In this document: positions 16,979-25,169 of the stretch, piece after piece
How the letters are laid out: each line of letters begins with the position of its first letter
How positions within the stretch are numbered: position 1 is the stretch's first letter
Assembly: GCA_040901775.1 (NCBI GenBank)
Contig: JBBDYF010000260.1
Span: 1 to 64,000, forward strand
Source of the DNA: CAYLLN01 sp040901775
Lineage (GTDB): Bacteria; Planctomycetota; Planctomycetia; Pirellulales; Pirellulaceae
Direction: 5' to 3'
DNA length: 64,000 bases
Notes under the pieces: model-generated
Seen by the model: the letters and a program-made list of their open reading frames with translations, nothing else
Databases searched by the model: none
What the model was told of the DNA's origin: nothing
Translations under genes and position numbers: made by a program

Positions 16979-19351
16979 GTGCGCGCCTGGGTCGTGCTAT
17001 TAGCGGTTGCCCTGCTGAGCGGGTGCTCGCGCGCGCACTACCGTAACTGGGCCGACAACGACACCTATCCGATCCTGGCCGAGCGGATCGTCTATCCCAC
17101 CTACGACATCGGCCGGACCCGGCTCGAGCCGGCGCCCGAGTCGCGCCTGGCCGATCCGTTCAGCCCCGACTGCCCCCCCAAGCCGCCGGACGATCCCGCG
17201 GCTGCCCTGTTCATGGAGCGACCCGGCGGAATGCCGGGGGCTAAGCACTGGGAGGAGAACGGCGTCACCGACCAGATCGAGCCCGCCGGCTGGGAGATCG
17301 TGCTCGAACCCGACGCCGCCGGCACGATCCGCCTCGATCAGAACAAAGCGGTCGAGGTAGCGCTGCTCAACAGCCGCGAGTATCAAACGGCGCTCGAAAA
17401 CGTCTATCTCGTCGCCCTGTTCCTGACGCTGAACCGGTTCGAGTTCGACCTGCAATGGTTTTTGACCAATCGAACCGACTTTACCCATTTTGGCTCCGGC
17501 CCGAACGAAACGAACACGCTCACCTCGAACAGCAACCTCGGTTTCACCCGCAATTTCGCGGCGGGAGGACAACTGCTGGTCGATTTTGCCAACTCGTTCG
17601 TCGTTGAGTTCACGGGAGGCCAACAGCGCTGGCGATCGAACTTGCTGGTCAACTTAGTGCAGCCCCTCTTGCGCGGCGCGGGTCGCCAGGTGCGGCTGGA
17701 AAGCCTGACGCAGGCCGAGCGAGACGTGCTTTACTCGGTGCGCGATTTCGCCCGCTTTCGCAAGCGCTTTTGGGCCGACGTGGCAATCGACAACGGCGGC
17801 TATCTCGATTTGCTGCTCGCCCTGCAAACGGTGCGCAACAACCAGGGGAACTACAAGCGGCAGGAAGAAACGTACCGCCTGTACAACGAGCTGTTCCTCG
17901 GCGGACGGGCGTCGGCGGTCGAGCTCGATCAGTTCTTCCTCAGCTTGCAGGCGGCCCGGCTCGACGTGATTCAGTCGGAAACGGGGCTGCAAAACGCCCT
18001 CGATGCCTTCAAGCTGCGGATCGGAATTCCGCCGCGGGTGCCGATCGAGCTCGACGATGCGCTGCTCGACGAGTTCATCCTGGTCGATCCGCAACTCGAA
18101 CAGATGCGCGACGAGTTGGAAGCCTTTCAGCGGGCCCGGCTGGCCGAGCTCGACGCGCCGCCGACCGTGGAGCAGCTTCACGAATACTTTCAAACGACGC
18201 GCAGCTTTGCCGAGCGAGCCCCCGCCGCCTTGCAGATGGCCGAGGCCGACCTGGCGCGGTGGGGTGAGAGGATCGAGCGGGCAACGTCCGCGGCGACCGA
18301 TGCCGACGCCCTCGATCGTTCGCGCCGCACCTACGAGAACCTGCGCTCGCAAGTTCCGGGAATCGCACGGGACATGGCCGACGCGCTGCTGGCGATCGAC
18401 CGCCACGCGCGGGAAGTGACCGAAGCGACCCGCCAGGCCGACTGGGAAACGCTGACCACCGACATCAAGCTGGTGCTGGCCGGGCTCGACACCATCGTCG
18501 CGGTGCAGACGCAGGCCAAGATTCACCTGATCGAGCTCCCCGCGGTCGATATTTCGGTCGAAGACGCCCTGACCGAGGCGAAAGAGAACCGGCTGGATTT
18601 GCAGAACGAACTGGGAAGAGTGACCGACGCCTGGCGGAAAGTAACCGTGGCGGCCAACGCCTTGCAGGCCGATCTCGACGTGGTCGCCCGCGCCAACCTG
18701 GGAACCGATCCCGATCGCCTGAATCCGCTGACGTTTGCCGCCGAGGCGAGCAGCTATACCCTGGGGTTGGAGTTCGACGGTCCCTTGAACCGCGTGGCCG
18801 AGCGGAACGTTTATCGGGCCAGCCTGATTAACTTCCAGCGCGCCCGCCGCAGCTTCATGGGCCTTTCCGACCGGATCGAGTTCGACGTTCGCCGCGACTT
18901 GCGGCAACTGGGGCAGTTGCGGGTTGGATTCGAGATTTCGCGTCAGCAATTGTTGTCGGCGGCCCGTCAATTCGAGAACGCCCGGATCATCTTGCTGGGC
19001 CCGCGCGACCGGCGGTCGGCCAACGACACCACGACGCTCAACTTGTTGCAGGCCCTCCGCGACCTGGTCAACGCCCGCAATGCCCTGGCGGCCAACTATA
19101 TCAATTACGAACAGCAGCGAGTACAACTGTTACTGGACCTGGAAACACTCCAACTCGATCCACGAGGGTTCCCTCTCCATGACTCTCTCCACCAAGACGG
19201 CGGTCCCCCCGCCGCATCGGACGGCACTGGCGAACAGCCCGGTGCTGCCGAAGAAATCCCCCCTGGCCAGCCCCGAAGCGGAATCCCACCCGTCGAGCTC
19301 GCCCCGTTTGAATTCAACCCAGCGGGAGCCGGTCCCCTCCCTCCCCCCTGA
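16979..19351 (+). CDS. TolC-family outer membrane efflux lipoprotein (long form)
   Basis: The product (790 aa, GTG start with AGGAGG upstream) has a lipoprotein signal with lipobox LLSGC (Cys16). A DUF-like N-terminal stretch follows (NWADNDTYPILAERIVYPTY, SPDCPPKPPDDPAA), then two long helical hairpin repeats of the TolC type (about residues 115-400 and 520-720) and a proline-rich tail. It is about twice a usual E. coli TolC insert in helix content and is paralogous to the 989-aa protein at 55719-58688, with the same SPDCPP/AADCPP signature. It starts the export operon; the HlyD-like gene begins inside its 3' end. Role: outer membrane channel of a tripartite exporter. Confidence 0.85.
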   Translation: MRAWVVLLAVALLSGCSRAHYRNWADNDTYPILAERIVYPTYDIGRTRLEPAPESRLADPFSPDCPPKPPDDPAAALFMERPGGMPGAKHWEENGVTDQIEPAGWEIVLEPDAAGTIRLDQNKAVEVALLNSREYQTALENVYLVALFLTLNRFEFDLQWFLTNRTDFTHFGSGPNETNTLTSNSNLGFTRNFAAGGQLLVDFANSFVVEFTGGQQRWRSNLLVNLVQPLLRGAGRQVRLESLTQAERDVLYSVRDFARFRKRFWADVAIDNGGYLDLLLALQTVRNNQGNYKRQEETYRLYNELFLGGRASAVELDQFFLSLQAARLDVIQSETGLQNALDAFKLRIGIPPRVPIELDDALLDEFILVDPQLEQMRDELEAFQRARLAELDAPPTVEQLHEYFQTTRSFAERAPAALQMAEADLARWGERIERATSAATDADALDRSRRTYENLRSQVPGIARDMADALLAIDRHAREVTEATRQADWETLTTDIKLVLAGLDTIVAVQTQAKIHLIELPAVDISVEDALTEAKENRLDLQNELGRVTDAWRKVTVAANALQADLDVVARANLGTDPDRLNPLTFAAEASSYTLGLEFDGPLNRVAERNVYRASLINFQRARRSFMGLSDRIEFDVRRDLRQLGQLRVGFEISRQQLLSAARQFENARIILLGPRDRRSANDTTTLNLLQALRDLVNARNALAANYINYEQQRVQLLLDLETLQLDPRGFPLHDSLHQDGGPPAASDGTGEQPGAAEEIPPGQPRSGIPPVELAPFEFNPAGAGPLPPP

Positions 19352-20921
19352 GGTGCGCCCGAGCTGGCTCCGCCGCGGCCTGTGGCTGCTGCTGATTGCC
19401 GGTGTTTTGGCGGGCGGCGGTTGGGGCGTGCGGCAGTGGAAGCTGGCGGGGTCGGAAACCGACAACGTGCTAACCGGCGTCGCCCTGCGGGGCGACCTGG
19501 TGCTGAGCGTGACCGACCGGGGCGAGTTGGAAAGCGCGCAGTCGGTGCAGGTCGTCTGCGAGATCGAGGGGGGCGGCAAACTGGTGACGATCGTCCCCGA
19601 AGGGACGCGCGTGAAAAAAGGGGCAGAGGTCGCCCGCTTCGATACCGACGCCCACTTGCGCGCGATCAGCGAGCAAGAGGTGAAATGGCAAACCGCCGTG
19701 GGGCGGGTGAAAACGGCCGAGAGCGATCTCGAAGTCCAGAAGAACAAGGCGGAAAGCGAAGTCGCCAAGGCCGAGCTCGCCCTGACCCTGGCCAAGATCG
19801 ACTTCGAGTCGTACGAGGAAGGCGAATACCAGGTCGAACTCGACAAGCGCAAGGGAACGCTCGAACTGGGCAAGAAGGAACTGAAAGAAGCCGAGGACAA
19901 CCTGGAGTTCACCCGCGGCCTGGTGAAGAAGGGCTTCGCGCAGCTCGAACAGATTCGCGTCATGGAGCTGAACGCCCTGAGCAAGCGATACACCGTCAGC
20001 CAGCAGGATGCCGACCTGCGGGTGCTGCAAAAATTCACCAGGCTCCGCAAGGTGACCGAGTTGGAGGCCAAGGCCAAAGAGGCCAAAAGCGAACTCGAGC
20101 GGACGGGAAAGAGCCAGGCCGCGGCGACCGATAAAACGCAAAACGACCTGACCAACGCTCAAAAGACCACCGAACTGGAAAAGAAGGAGTTGGAACGGCT
20201 GCAAGCGCAGCTCGAAAAGTGCATCGTCAAAGCGCCGCAAGACGGAATCGTCATCTACTTCAGCCGGCCGTGGGACCAAGAATCGCAGATTCGCGCCGGC
20301 GCGCAGCTCTATTCGCAGCAGCTGATTTTTACGCTGCCCGACCTGGACAACATGCAGGTCAAAATGAAGGTGCACGAATCGGTCGTGAAGAAGGTTCGGC
20401 AAAAGCAGTCGGCCACGATGCAGATCGACGCTCTGCCGAACCAAACCTTGCACGGCCAGGTGAAGACGATCGCCTCGGTCGCGCAGAACGACGGCTGGCG
20501 CGGCGGCGGCGTGAAGGAGTATCAGACCGAAGTTTCGATCGACGATTTGCCTACAGACGCCGGCCTGCGGCCCGGCATGACCGCCGAGGTGACGATCCAC
20601 CTGCGGACGATCGAAAACGCCCTGACGGTGCCGGTGCAAGCGGTGACCGAGCTCGACGGCGAATACGTGGCCTACGTCGTCGGCCCGGCGGGGATCGAGC
20701 GGCGCACGTTGAAAGTCGGAGACAGCAACGAGCAGCTCATCGAGGTGCTGGCGGGGCTGGCCGAAAACGACCGCGTGGCGCTCGACGCCCGCAGCCGGGC
20801 CTCCCTGGATCTCAAGCGGAGCAACGAATCGCAATCGCCCGATAAGAAAGAGCCCGATAAAAACGAGCCGCCCAAAGCGGACGAGGGGGCCGAACCAGCC
20901 GCGGTCGTCGCCCAAAAGTAG
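19179..20921 (+). CDS. HlyD/MacA-family periplasmic adaptor
   Basis: The most upstream reasonable start is the ATG at 19179 (580 aa), which overlaps the TolC-like gene by 173 bp in another frame. Residues about 1-65 are a serine/proline-rich cytoplasmic stretch, followed by one membrane anchor (GLWLLLIAGVLAGGGWGV). Then come a biotinyl-lipoyl half motif, a very long coiled coil rich in K/E (about 145-345, e.g. VQKNKAESEVAKAELALTLA), the second lipoyl half (KAPQDGIVIYFSRPW) and a beta-barrel/MP region ending near AENDRVALDARS. The C-terminus is charged. It probably couples the MacB-like permease to the TolC-like channel. The substrate is unknown. Confidence 0.85.
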   Translation: MTLSTKTAVPPPHRTALANSPVLPKKSPLASPEAESHPSSSPRLNSTQREPVPSLPPEVRPSWLRRGLWLLLIAGVLAGGGWGVRQWKLAGSETDNVLTGVALRGDLVLSVTDRGELESAQSVQVVCEIEGGGKLVTIVPEGTRVKKGAEVARFDTDAHLRAISEQEVKWQTAVGRVKTAESDLEVQKNKAESEVAKAELALTLAKIDFESYEEGEYQVELDKRKGTLELGKKELKEAEDNLEFTRGLVKKGFAQLEQIRVMELNALSKRYTVSQQDADLRVLQKFTRLRKVTELEAKAKEAKSELERTGKSQAAATDKTQNDLTNAQKTTELEKKELERLQAQLEKCIVKAPQDGIVIYFSRPWDQESQIRAGAQLYSQQLIFTLPDLDNMQVKMKVHESVVKKVRQKQSATMQIDALPNQTLHGQVKTIASVAQNDGWRGGGVKEYQTEVSIDDLPTDAGLRPGMTAEVTIHLRTIENALTVPVQAVTELDGEYVAYVVGPAGIERRTLKVGDSNEQLIEVLAGLAENDRVALDARSRASLDLKRSNESQSPDKKEPDKNEPPKADEGAEPAAVVAQK

Positions 20922-21024
20922 TTCTTGTGACACTTCGTGCTTTTTGTGGCCACATCCGGCCGTAGCCTTCGATTCGTGGGATTCGTTGGATTCGTGGTTG
21001 TTTCCTTGGTTCCGCCTGCGATCC

Positions 21025-22314
21025 ATGCCCGCCCTGATTTCCGACCGTCTTGCCGACACTATTCGCCTGGGGATTCGCAGCCTGGGGGCGCATCGCCTGC
21101 GCTCGCTGTTGACCGCGCTGGGCATCGTGCTGGGGGTGGCCTCGGTCATCGTCATGCTGGCGGTGGGCGAGGCGGCCCGCTACCAGGTTCTTAAGCAACT
21201 GGAAGACCTGGGGGCCAAGACGATCCTGCTGCGCAGCACCAAGCCGGTGGACGAACCCTCTCAACAGGTAGGGATGGACCTGTTGTCGTTTGGCCTGACC
21301 TACCCCGACTTGCGGCGCATCCAAGCGACGATTCCCACGGTCGTCGGCGCCACGCCGATGCGCGAGTATCGCAAAACGGTTCGCTACCAGGATCGCAAGC
21401 TGGAGGCCCGTGTCGTCAGCATCACTCCCGATTTTCTGGAGCAGAACAACATTCGCCTGGCGGTCGGTCGCGGCATCGACGCCCTCGACGAACAGCGGTA
21501 CGACAACGTGGTCATTTTGGGCGCCGCCACCGCCGAGGAGCTGTTTCCCACGCAGCAGCCGGTGGGACGGACCATTACGATCGAAAACATCGACCGTCCG
21601 CGGGCCTTCAACGTGATCGGCGTGACCGAGCCCAAGACCCTGGCCGTCGGCAGCGATAGCGGCAACGTCGATTACAGCCGCGTCGTGTTCATTCCCTTCA
21701 ATACCGACCGCGTCCGCTTCGGCCGCGAGCTGATCACGATGACGGCGGGCTCGTACCAGGTCGAACGGCTCGACATCAGCCAGATCATCGTTTCGGTCGA
21801 TACGCTGGAAAACGTCCCCAAAACGGCGGCCGTCATTCAGTCGCTGATCGACCAGTTTCACCCACGCAAAGACGTGGCCATGACGGTGCCGCTCGATCTG
21901 TTGGAACAGGCCGAGCAGACGCAGCGGCTGTTTACGCTCATCCTGGGCGCGATTGCCGGCATCTCGCTGGTCGTGGGGGGGATCGGCATTATGAACATCA
22001 TGCTGGCCACGGTGACCGAGCGAACCCGCGAGATCGGCATCCGCCGGGCGCTGGGGGCCAAGCGGAGCGACATTGCGATGCAGTTTTTGATCGAAACGCT
22101 GATCCTGTCGTGCGGCGGCGGCCTATTGGGAATCGTCGTGGGGGTCGGCCTGTCGTACATCGTGGCCCACCTGCTGGGCCTGCCGGCGATCGTTTCGCTC
22201 TGGTCGCCGCTGGTGGCGTTCGTGGTGTCGGTCGTCGTGGGGCTCGCTTCCGGGATGTACCCTGCCCGCCGAGCCGCCGGGCTCGACCCGATCGCGGCTT
22301 TGCGGCACGAGTGA
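21025..22314 (+). CDS. MacB/FtsX-type ABC transporter permease
   Basis: From the ATG at 21025 the product is 429 aa, with a first membrane segment (LLTALGIVLGVASVIVMLAV), a large periplasmic domain (residues about 50-285) and three C-terminal membrane segments with the family signature GGIGIMNIMLATVTERTREI followed by GIRRALGAKRSDI (the coupling helix). The end PARRAAGLDPIAALRHE is the usual MacB C-terminus. The ATPase domain found at the N-terminus of E. coli MacB is absent, and no ATP-binding gene lies next to it, so the ATPase must be encoded elsewhere. The three genes form a TolC-HlyD-MacB-like exporter. Confidence 0.85.
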   Translation: MPALISDRLADTIRLGIRSLGAHRLRSLLTALGIVLGVASVIVMLAVGEAARYQVLKQLEDLGAKTILLRSTKPVDEPSQQVGMDLLSFGLTYPDLRRIQATIPTVVGATPMREYRKTVRYQDRKLEARVVSITPDFLEQNNIRLAVGRGIDALDEQRYDNVVILGAATAEELFPTQQPVGRTITIENIDRPRAFNVIGVTEPKTLAVGSDSGNVDYSRVVFIPFNTDRVRFGRELITMTAGSYQVERLDISQIIVSVDTLENVPKTAAVIQSLIDQFHPRKDVAMTVPLDLLEQAEQTQRLFTLILGAIAGISLVVGGIGIMNIMLATVTERTREIGIRRALGAKRSDIAMQFLIETLILSCGGGLLGIVVGVGLSYIVAHLLGLPAIVSLWSPLVAFVVSVVVGLASGMYPARRAAGLDPIAALRHE

Positions 22315-22404
22315 CACCCGCCGCACGAAACGCTAAGGGGAAATACGCCCGGGCTGGCGGACCACGCTTTGGACCGTGCGTGAGTTGCTGGAGAAAGTTA
22401 GTGG

Positions 22405-23019
22405 TTAGCTAGCCCTTGCTACCTCGCCACCGATGACGCCCACCGCATCGCGTTGTCCTTGGAACTGGCTAGGGTTGCGATTTGGACACCCCTTCACTTC
22501 CTCAACTATCAACTGCGCAATGTACATGTCCGGCCGGAGAATGATGCTCGCTGGGCCGAGATTTATCATTTCCAGCGTCAAGGTGCCTTCAAAGTCGGGA
22601 TGCACGGTCGGTGCAGTGAAGTGGACCAGCATTCCTAGGCGTGCAAAACTGCTTTTGCCCTCGATGCGGGCCGCTAGGCAGGCCTCGCAGTTGGCGGTTA
22701 TCGGCAACTCAATCCATTCTAACGTCTTGCCGAGTACGAACCGGCCTGGCTCTAAGATGAATGGCTGGTCCGCTGTCAGCTTCAGGGTTTGGGAATGGGC
22801 CTTAATTAACTGGGCCAAATTCCCGGCTTGCACCATGTCGTAACTGAACTTGCCCGTCGTGGGGATGACAATTTCAGGCGATAGACGCAAGTCCACAGAG
22901 TGAGTGTTGTACGGACAGTGACCGCCAGCTACGCCCATCGTTCGGGGCGATGGCTCTGGCTTAATAATCAGCCGCTTTTTGTCAATCGCGTCGTGAATTT
23001 CGACATTCGACAGAATCAT
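22405..23019 (-). CDS. dCTP deaminase / dUTPase-like protein
   Basis: With the ATG at 23019 the product is 204 aa, close to E. coli Dcd (193 aa). The segment CLAARIEGKSSFARLGMLVH followed by VHPDFEGTLTLEMIN and PDMYIAQLIVEE matches the trimeric dUTPase/Dcd fold. The RxEGKSSxxR motif holds the substrate serine and arginine, and the glutamate in LTLEMIN is the likely catalytic residue. It would convert dCTP to dUTP (or directly to dUMP). The start lies 7 bp after the stop of the 101-aa gene upstream, suggesting one operon. The pair has visibly lower GC than the surrounding DNA. Confidence 0.75.
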   Translation of the reverse strand: MILSNVEIHDAIDKKRLIIKPEPSPRTMGVAGGHCPYNTHSVDLRLSPEIVIPTTGKFSYDMVQAGNLAQLIKAHSQTLKLTADQPFILEPGRFVLGKTLEWIELPITANCEACLAARIEGKSSFARLGMLVHFTAPTVHPDFEGTLTLEMINLGPASIILRPDMYIAQLIVEEVKGCPNRNPSQFQGQRDAVGVIGGEVARAS

Positions 23020-23026
23020 TTTCTGT

Positions 23027-23332
23027 TTACGCTTCTTGCCAAGCCGGAGCATCCTCTAGCTCTTCGCTGCGCACGGTTATGGTCTGACCGTTCGCAAGCG
23101 TTTGACTAGGCAGACGAATTAGAACTAACTCGCCGTCCTTAGCAAGTTCGGTAACGCGCAAGAGAACGGGTACGCTGCTCTCTTCATGAGGCGCTTGTTC
23201 GGTTTCAACAAACTGGCGATTAGCAAACAGCGAAAACTCCTCCCCCGAGTGATCCTTGCCCGCGATTACAACTTCGTCAGCGAACTGTCCAGGCGTGGCT
23301 TCGCATCGCAGATAGGAAAGCTTAGCCGTCAT
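23027..23332 (-). CDS. Small hypothetical protein upstream of the dCTP deaminase gene
   Basis: I chose the ATG at 23332 (101 aa; MTAKLSYLRCEATPGQFADE), preceded by GGAG at a suitable distance; ATG 23350 and GTG 23380 also keep the frame. The protein looks like a small all-beta domain with strands EVVIAGKDHSGEEFSLFANR, SSVPVLLRVTELAKDGELVL and NGQTITVRSEEL. No family is recognised. Its 7-bp distance from the dCTP deaminase gene and shared lower GC imply a joint acquisition and perhaps a joint role in nucleotide metabolism or defence, but this is only inference. Confidence 0.6.
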   Translation of the reverse strand: MTAKLSYLRCEATPGQFADEVVIAGKDHSGEEFSLFANRQFVETEQAPHEESSVPVLLRVTELAKDGELVLIRLPSQTLANGQTITVRSEELEDAPAWQEA

Positions 23333-23636
23333 TGGAAGACTCCAATCCATAGTGAGTGGGCAACCGAACAAGCCCCTCACTAGACGTGTGGGGCTGCCGC
23401 GTCAAGTGCTAGCGAAAGTTTCCAGGTGGAAACTGCTCTTGACTTTTCAGTGAACATTTTATCCTAATCGACGATGCAGGGCCAATTCTATCGCTAATGT
23501 GGCCTGAACTGCAAAAGGACAGTTTGTTATCGCCCAAACTTTCCCTTGCCGGGGCTTTTCATGCGCCCCTACGCCCAGCTCGACCTGGGCCGCGCGAACG
23601 TGACGCCACCCGCTTCCCGCCGGAACCCCGCCGTCC

Positions 23637-23732
23637 TCAATCCCGAATGACGTGGGTGCGCACTTGCCCTTGAACCATCGTCGCCTTGTAGCCCGCCTCT
23701 TGGACCGCTACCAGCACCTCCGCCGTCCGCAT
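23637..23732 (-). CDS. Tiny ORF downstream of the hydrolase, possibly a metal-binding domain remnant
   Basis: ATG 23732 opens 31 codons (MRTAEVLVAVQEAGYKATMV...). The frame has character: EVLVAVQEAGYKA resembles the last helix and strand of HMA-type metal-binding domains. It lies 11 bp after the hydrolase stop and no CxxC is present, so a truncated remnant is more likely than a working gene. The surrounding 23381-23743 otherwise has no supported gene. Confidence 0.25.
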   Translation of the reverse strand: MRTAEVLVAVQEAGYKATMVQGQVRTHVIRD

Positions 23733-23743
23733 CCGGTGGCTCG

Positions 23744-24613
23744 CTACCCCTTCGTCACGCCGTGCTTCTCGAACCAGGCGATCAGGCGCTTCCAGCCGTC
23801 GTCGGCGTGCTCTTTGCGATAGGTGGGGCGGTAGTCGGCATGAAAGCCGTGGGGCGTATCGGGATAGAGCACGATCTCGGATTTTTGCTTGGCATCTTTC
23901 AGGGCTGCTTGCATCTTCTCGACGGTTTCGTTGGGGATGCCCATGTCGGCCCCGCCGTACAGACCCAGGACCGGCGCTTTCAGTTCGCCCGCCAGTTCGA
24001 GAGGATGCTTGGGATGCAGCTCGTCGGCTTCGCCCACCAGCCGGCCGTACCAAGCGACTCCCGCCTTCAGGTCGGGGTTGTGGGCGGCATACAACCAAAC
24101 GATCCGGCCCCCCCAGCAAAAGCCGGTGATCGCCAGCTTTTCGGTGTTTCCCTTGCCCGACTTTTTCGCCCAGGCGACCGTCGCATCCAGATCGGCCATC
24201 ACCTGGTCGTCGGGCACTTTCGACACGACATCCGCAATGATCTTGGGGATGTCGGTCATTTGGGAAACGTCTCCCTGGCGGGCGTACAATTCGGGCGCGA
24301 CCGCCAGGTAGCCGAGCTTCGCCAGCCGGCGGCAGATGTCTTTGATATGCTCGTGAACGCCAAAAATCTCTTGCACGACGAGGACCACGGGAAACGGCCC
24401 GTCCCCCTGCGGCATGGCCCGATAGGCGGGCATCTCGCCCAGCGAGACGGGAATTTTAACTTCCCCCGCTTCCAGGCCGGCCGCATCGGTGGCGATCGTT
24501 TCGGCCGAGACGGGGCGCACCGCCAGGGCAAAGCCCGAGGCGAGCGTCGTCACAACAAAGCCGCGGCGGGTCCAATCGATCTTCGGCAACAGGCTCAATA
24601 GGTCTTCGTGCAT
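23744..24613 (-). CDS. Dienelactone hydrolase family protein, Tat-exported
   Basis: The 289-aa product starts with a twin-arginine-like signal (TRRGFVVTTLASGFALAV) and has the alpha/beta-hydrolase of the dienelactone hydrolase family. The nucleophile cysteine is in ITGFCWGGRIVWLYAA, the acid in YGGADMGIPNETVEKM and the base in DTPHGFHADYRPTYRK. The N-terminal substrate segment VVQEIFGVHEHIKDICR with the conserved glutamate is present. Family members hydrolyse dienelactones or related ester bonds. The physiological substrate is unknown; the gene stands alone. Confidence 0.85.
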   Translation of the reverse strand: MHEDLLSLLPKIDWTRRGFVVTTLASGFALAVRPVSAETIATDAAGLEAGEVKIPVSLGEMPAYRAMPQGDGPFPVVLVVQEIFGVHEHIKDICRRLAKLGYLAVAPELYARQGDVSQMTDIPKIIADVVSKVPDDQVMADLDATVAWAKKSGKGNTEKLAITGFCWGGRIVWLYAAHNPDLKAGVAWYGRLVGEADELHPKHPLELAGELKAPVLGLYGGADMGIPNETVEKMQAALKDAKQKSEIVLYPDTPHGFHADYRPTYRKEHADDGWKRLIAWFEKHGVTKG

Positions 24614-25169
24614 GGCGGACGCCCCTTCTTATGAGAATGCATGACAAAAAAGCGATGCGTAGGTTCCCGTGGCCGATTCTAGCTGCCGCGGGGAGCGGTT
24701 CACAATCGGCGGGCCTTCGCCAAAGAAGGTTCAGTGAACGTATTGACACGGCCGACCGCGTGGCGTATAATTGCGTCCACGTGCAGGTTCCGACCGCCGG
24801 GCGGGACTTTGGGGGCGCGGCAATTCAGGCCGTGCTCGCCGCCGAGTCGCAAGGGGAATTTCAGACTGGCGCTTTGCAGGCTTAGGATCAGCCGAATTGG
24901 TGTTGTCGTGCTGCAACGCGGGAAGCGAATTCCCTAAAGTCCCTAATGCGATCAGCGTTTGGCGAATCGTTAATCGTGATGCAAGTGCCGCAGTGTCAAG
25001 GAGTTCCAAACTGATTAGCAAAACGGGCGCGGAAAAAAAAATGGCAGCGATCAGTGAAACGATGCTTTCCCTGCGCGGACTCGCCGGCGCGAGCGGCCCG
25101 CGTTTCGCCACCCCGCGTCCTGCTAGAATAGAGTCCTTGCCCCGCCGCTCCTTCCGTGGTGCTCCACCC
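24614..25169 (+). other. Long leader/intergenic region with a consensus promoter
   Basis: No gene is supported in these 556 bp, although GC-rich frames remain open. A perfect TTGACA-N17-TATAAT promoter lies at 24743-24771. Transcription from it would produce about 390 nt of leader before the DUF255 gene, with a run of nine A residues at 25033-25041. A small RNA or a regulatory leader is possible; no known RNA family was recognised. Confidence 0.4.
24743..24771 (+). promoter_or_regulatory. Perfect sigma-70-type promoter (TTGACA-N17-TATAAT)
   Basis: The -35 element TTGACA is at 24743-24748, the -10 element TATAAT at 24766-24771, with a 17-bp spacer. Both match the consensus exactly, which is exceptional in such GC-rich DNA. 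The start of transcription is expected near 24778. The nearest downstream gene is the DUF255 protein. Confidence 0.65.

Noticed and set aside
23439..23468. Possible promoter TTGACT ... CCTAAT
   Set aside because: Spacing and -10 match are poor, and no gene lies downstream in that direction.
24771..25169. N-terminal extension of the DUF255 frame back to 24771
   Set aside because: The signal peptide and family start at 25170, and the upstream codons are arginine-rich without protein character; the frame is open mainly because of high GC.
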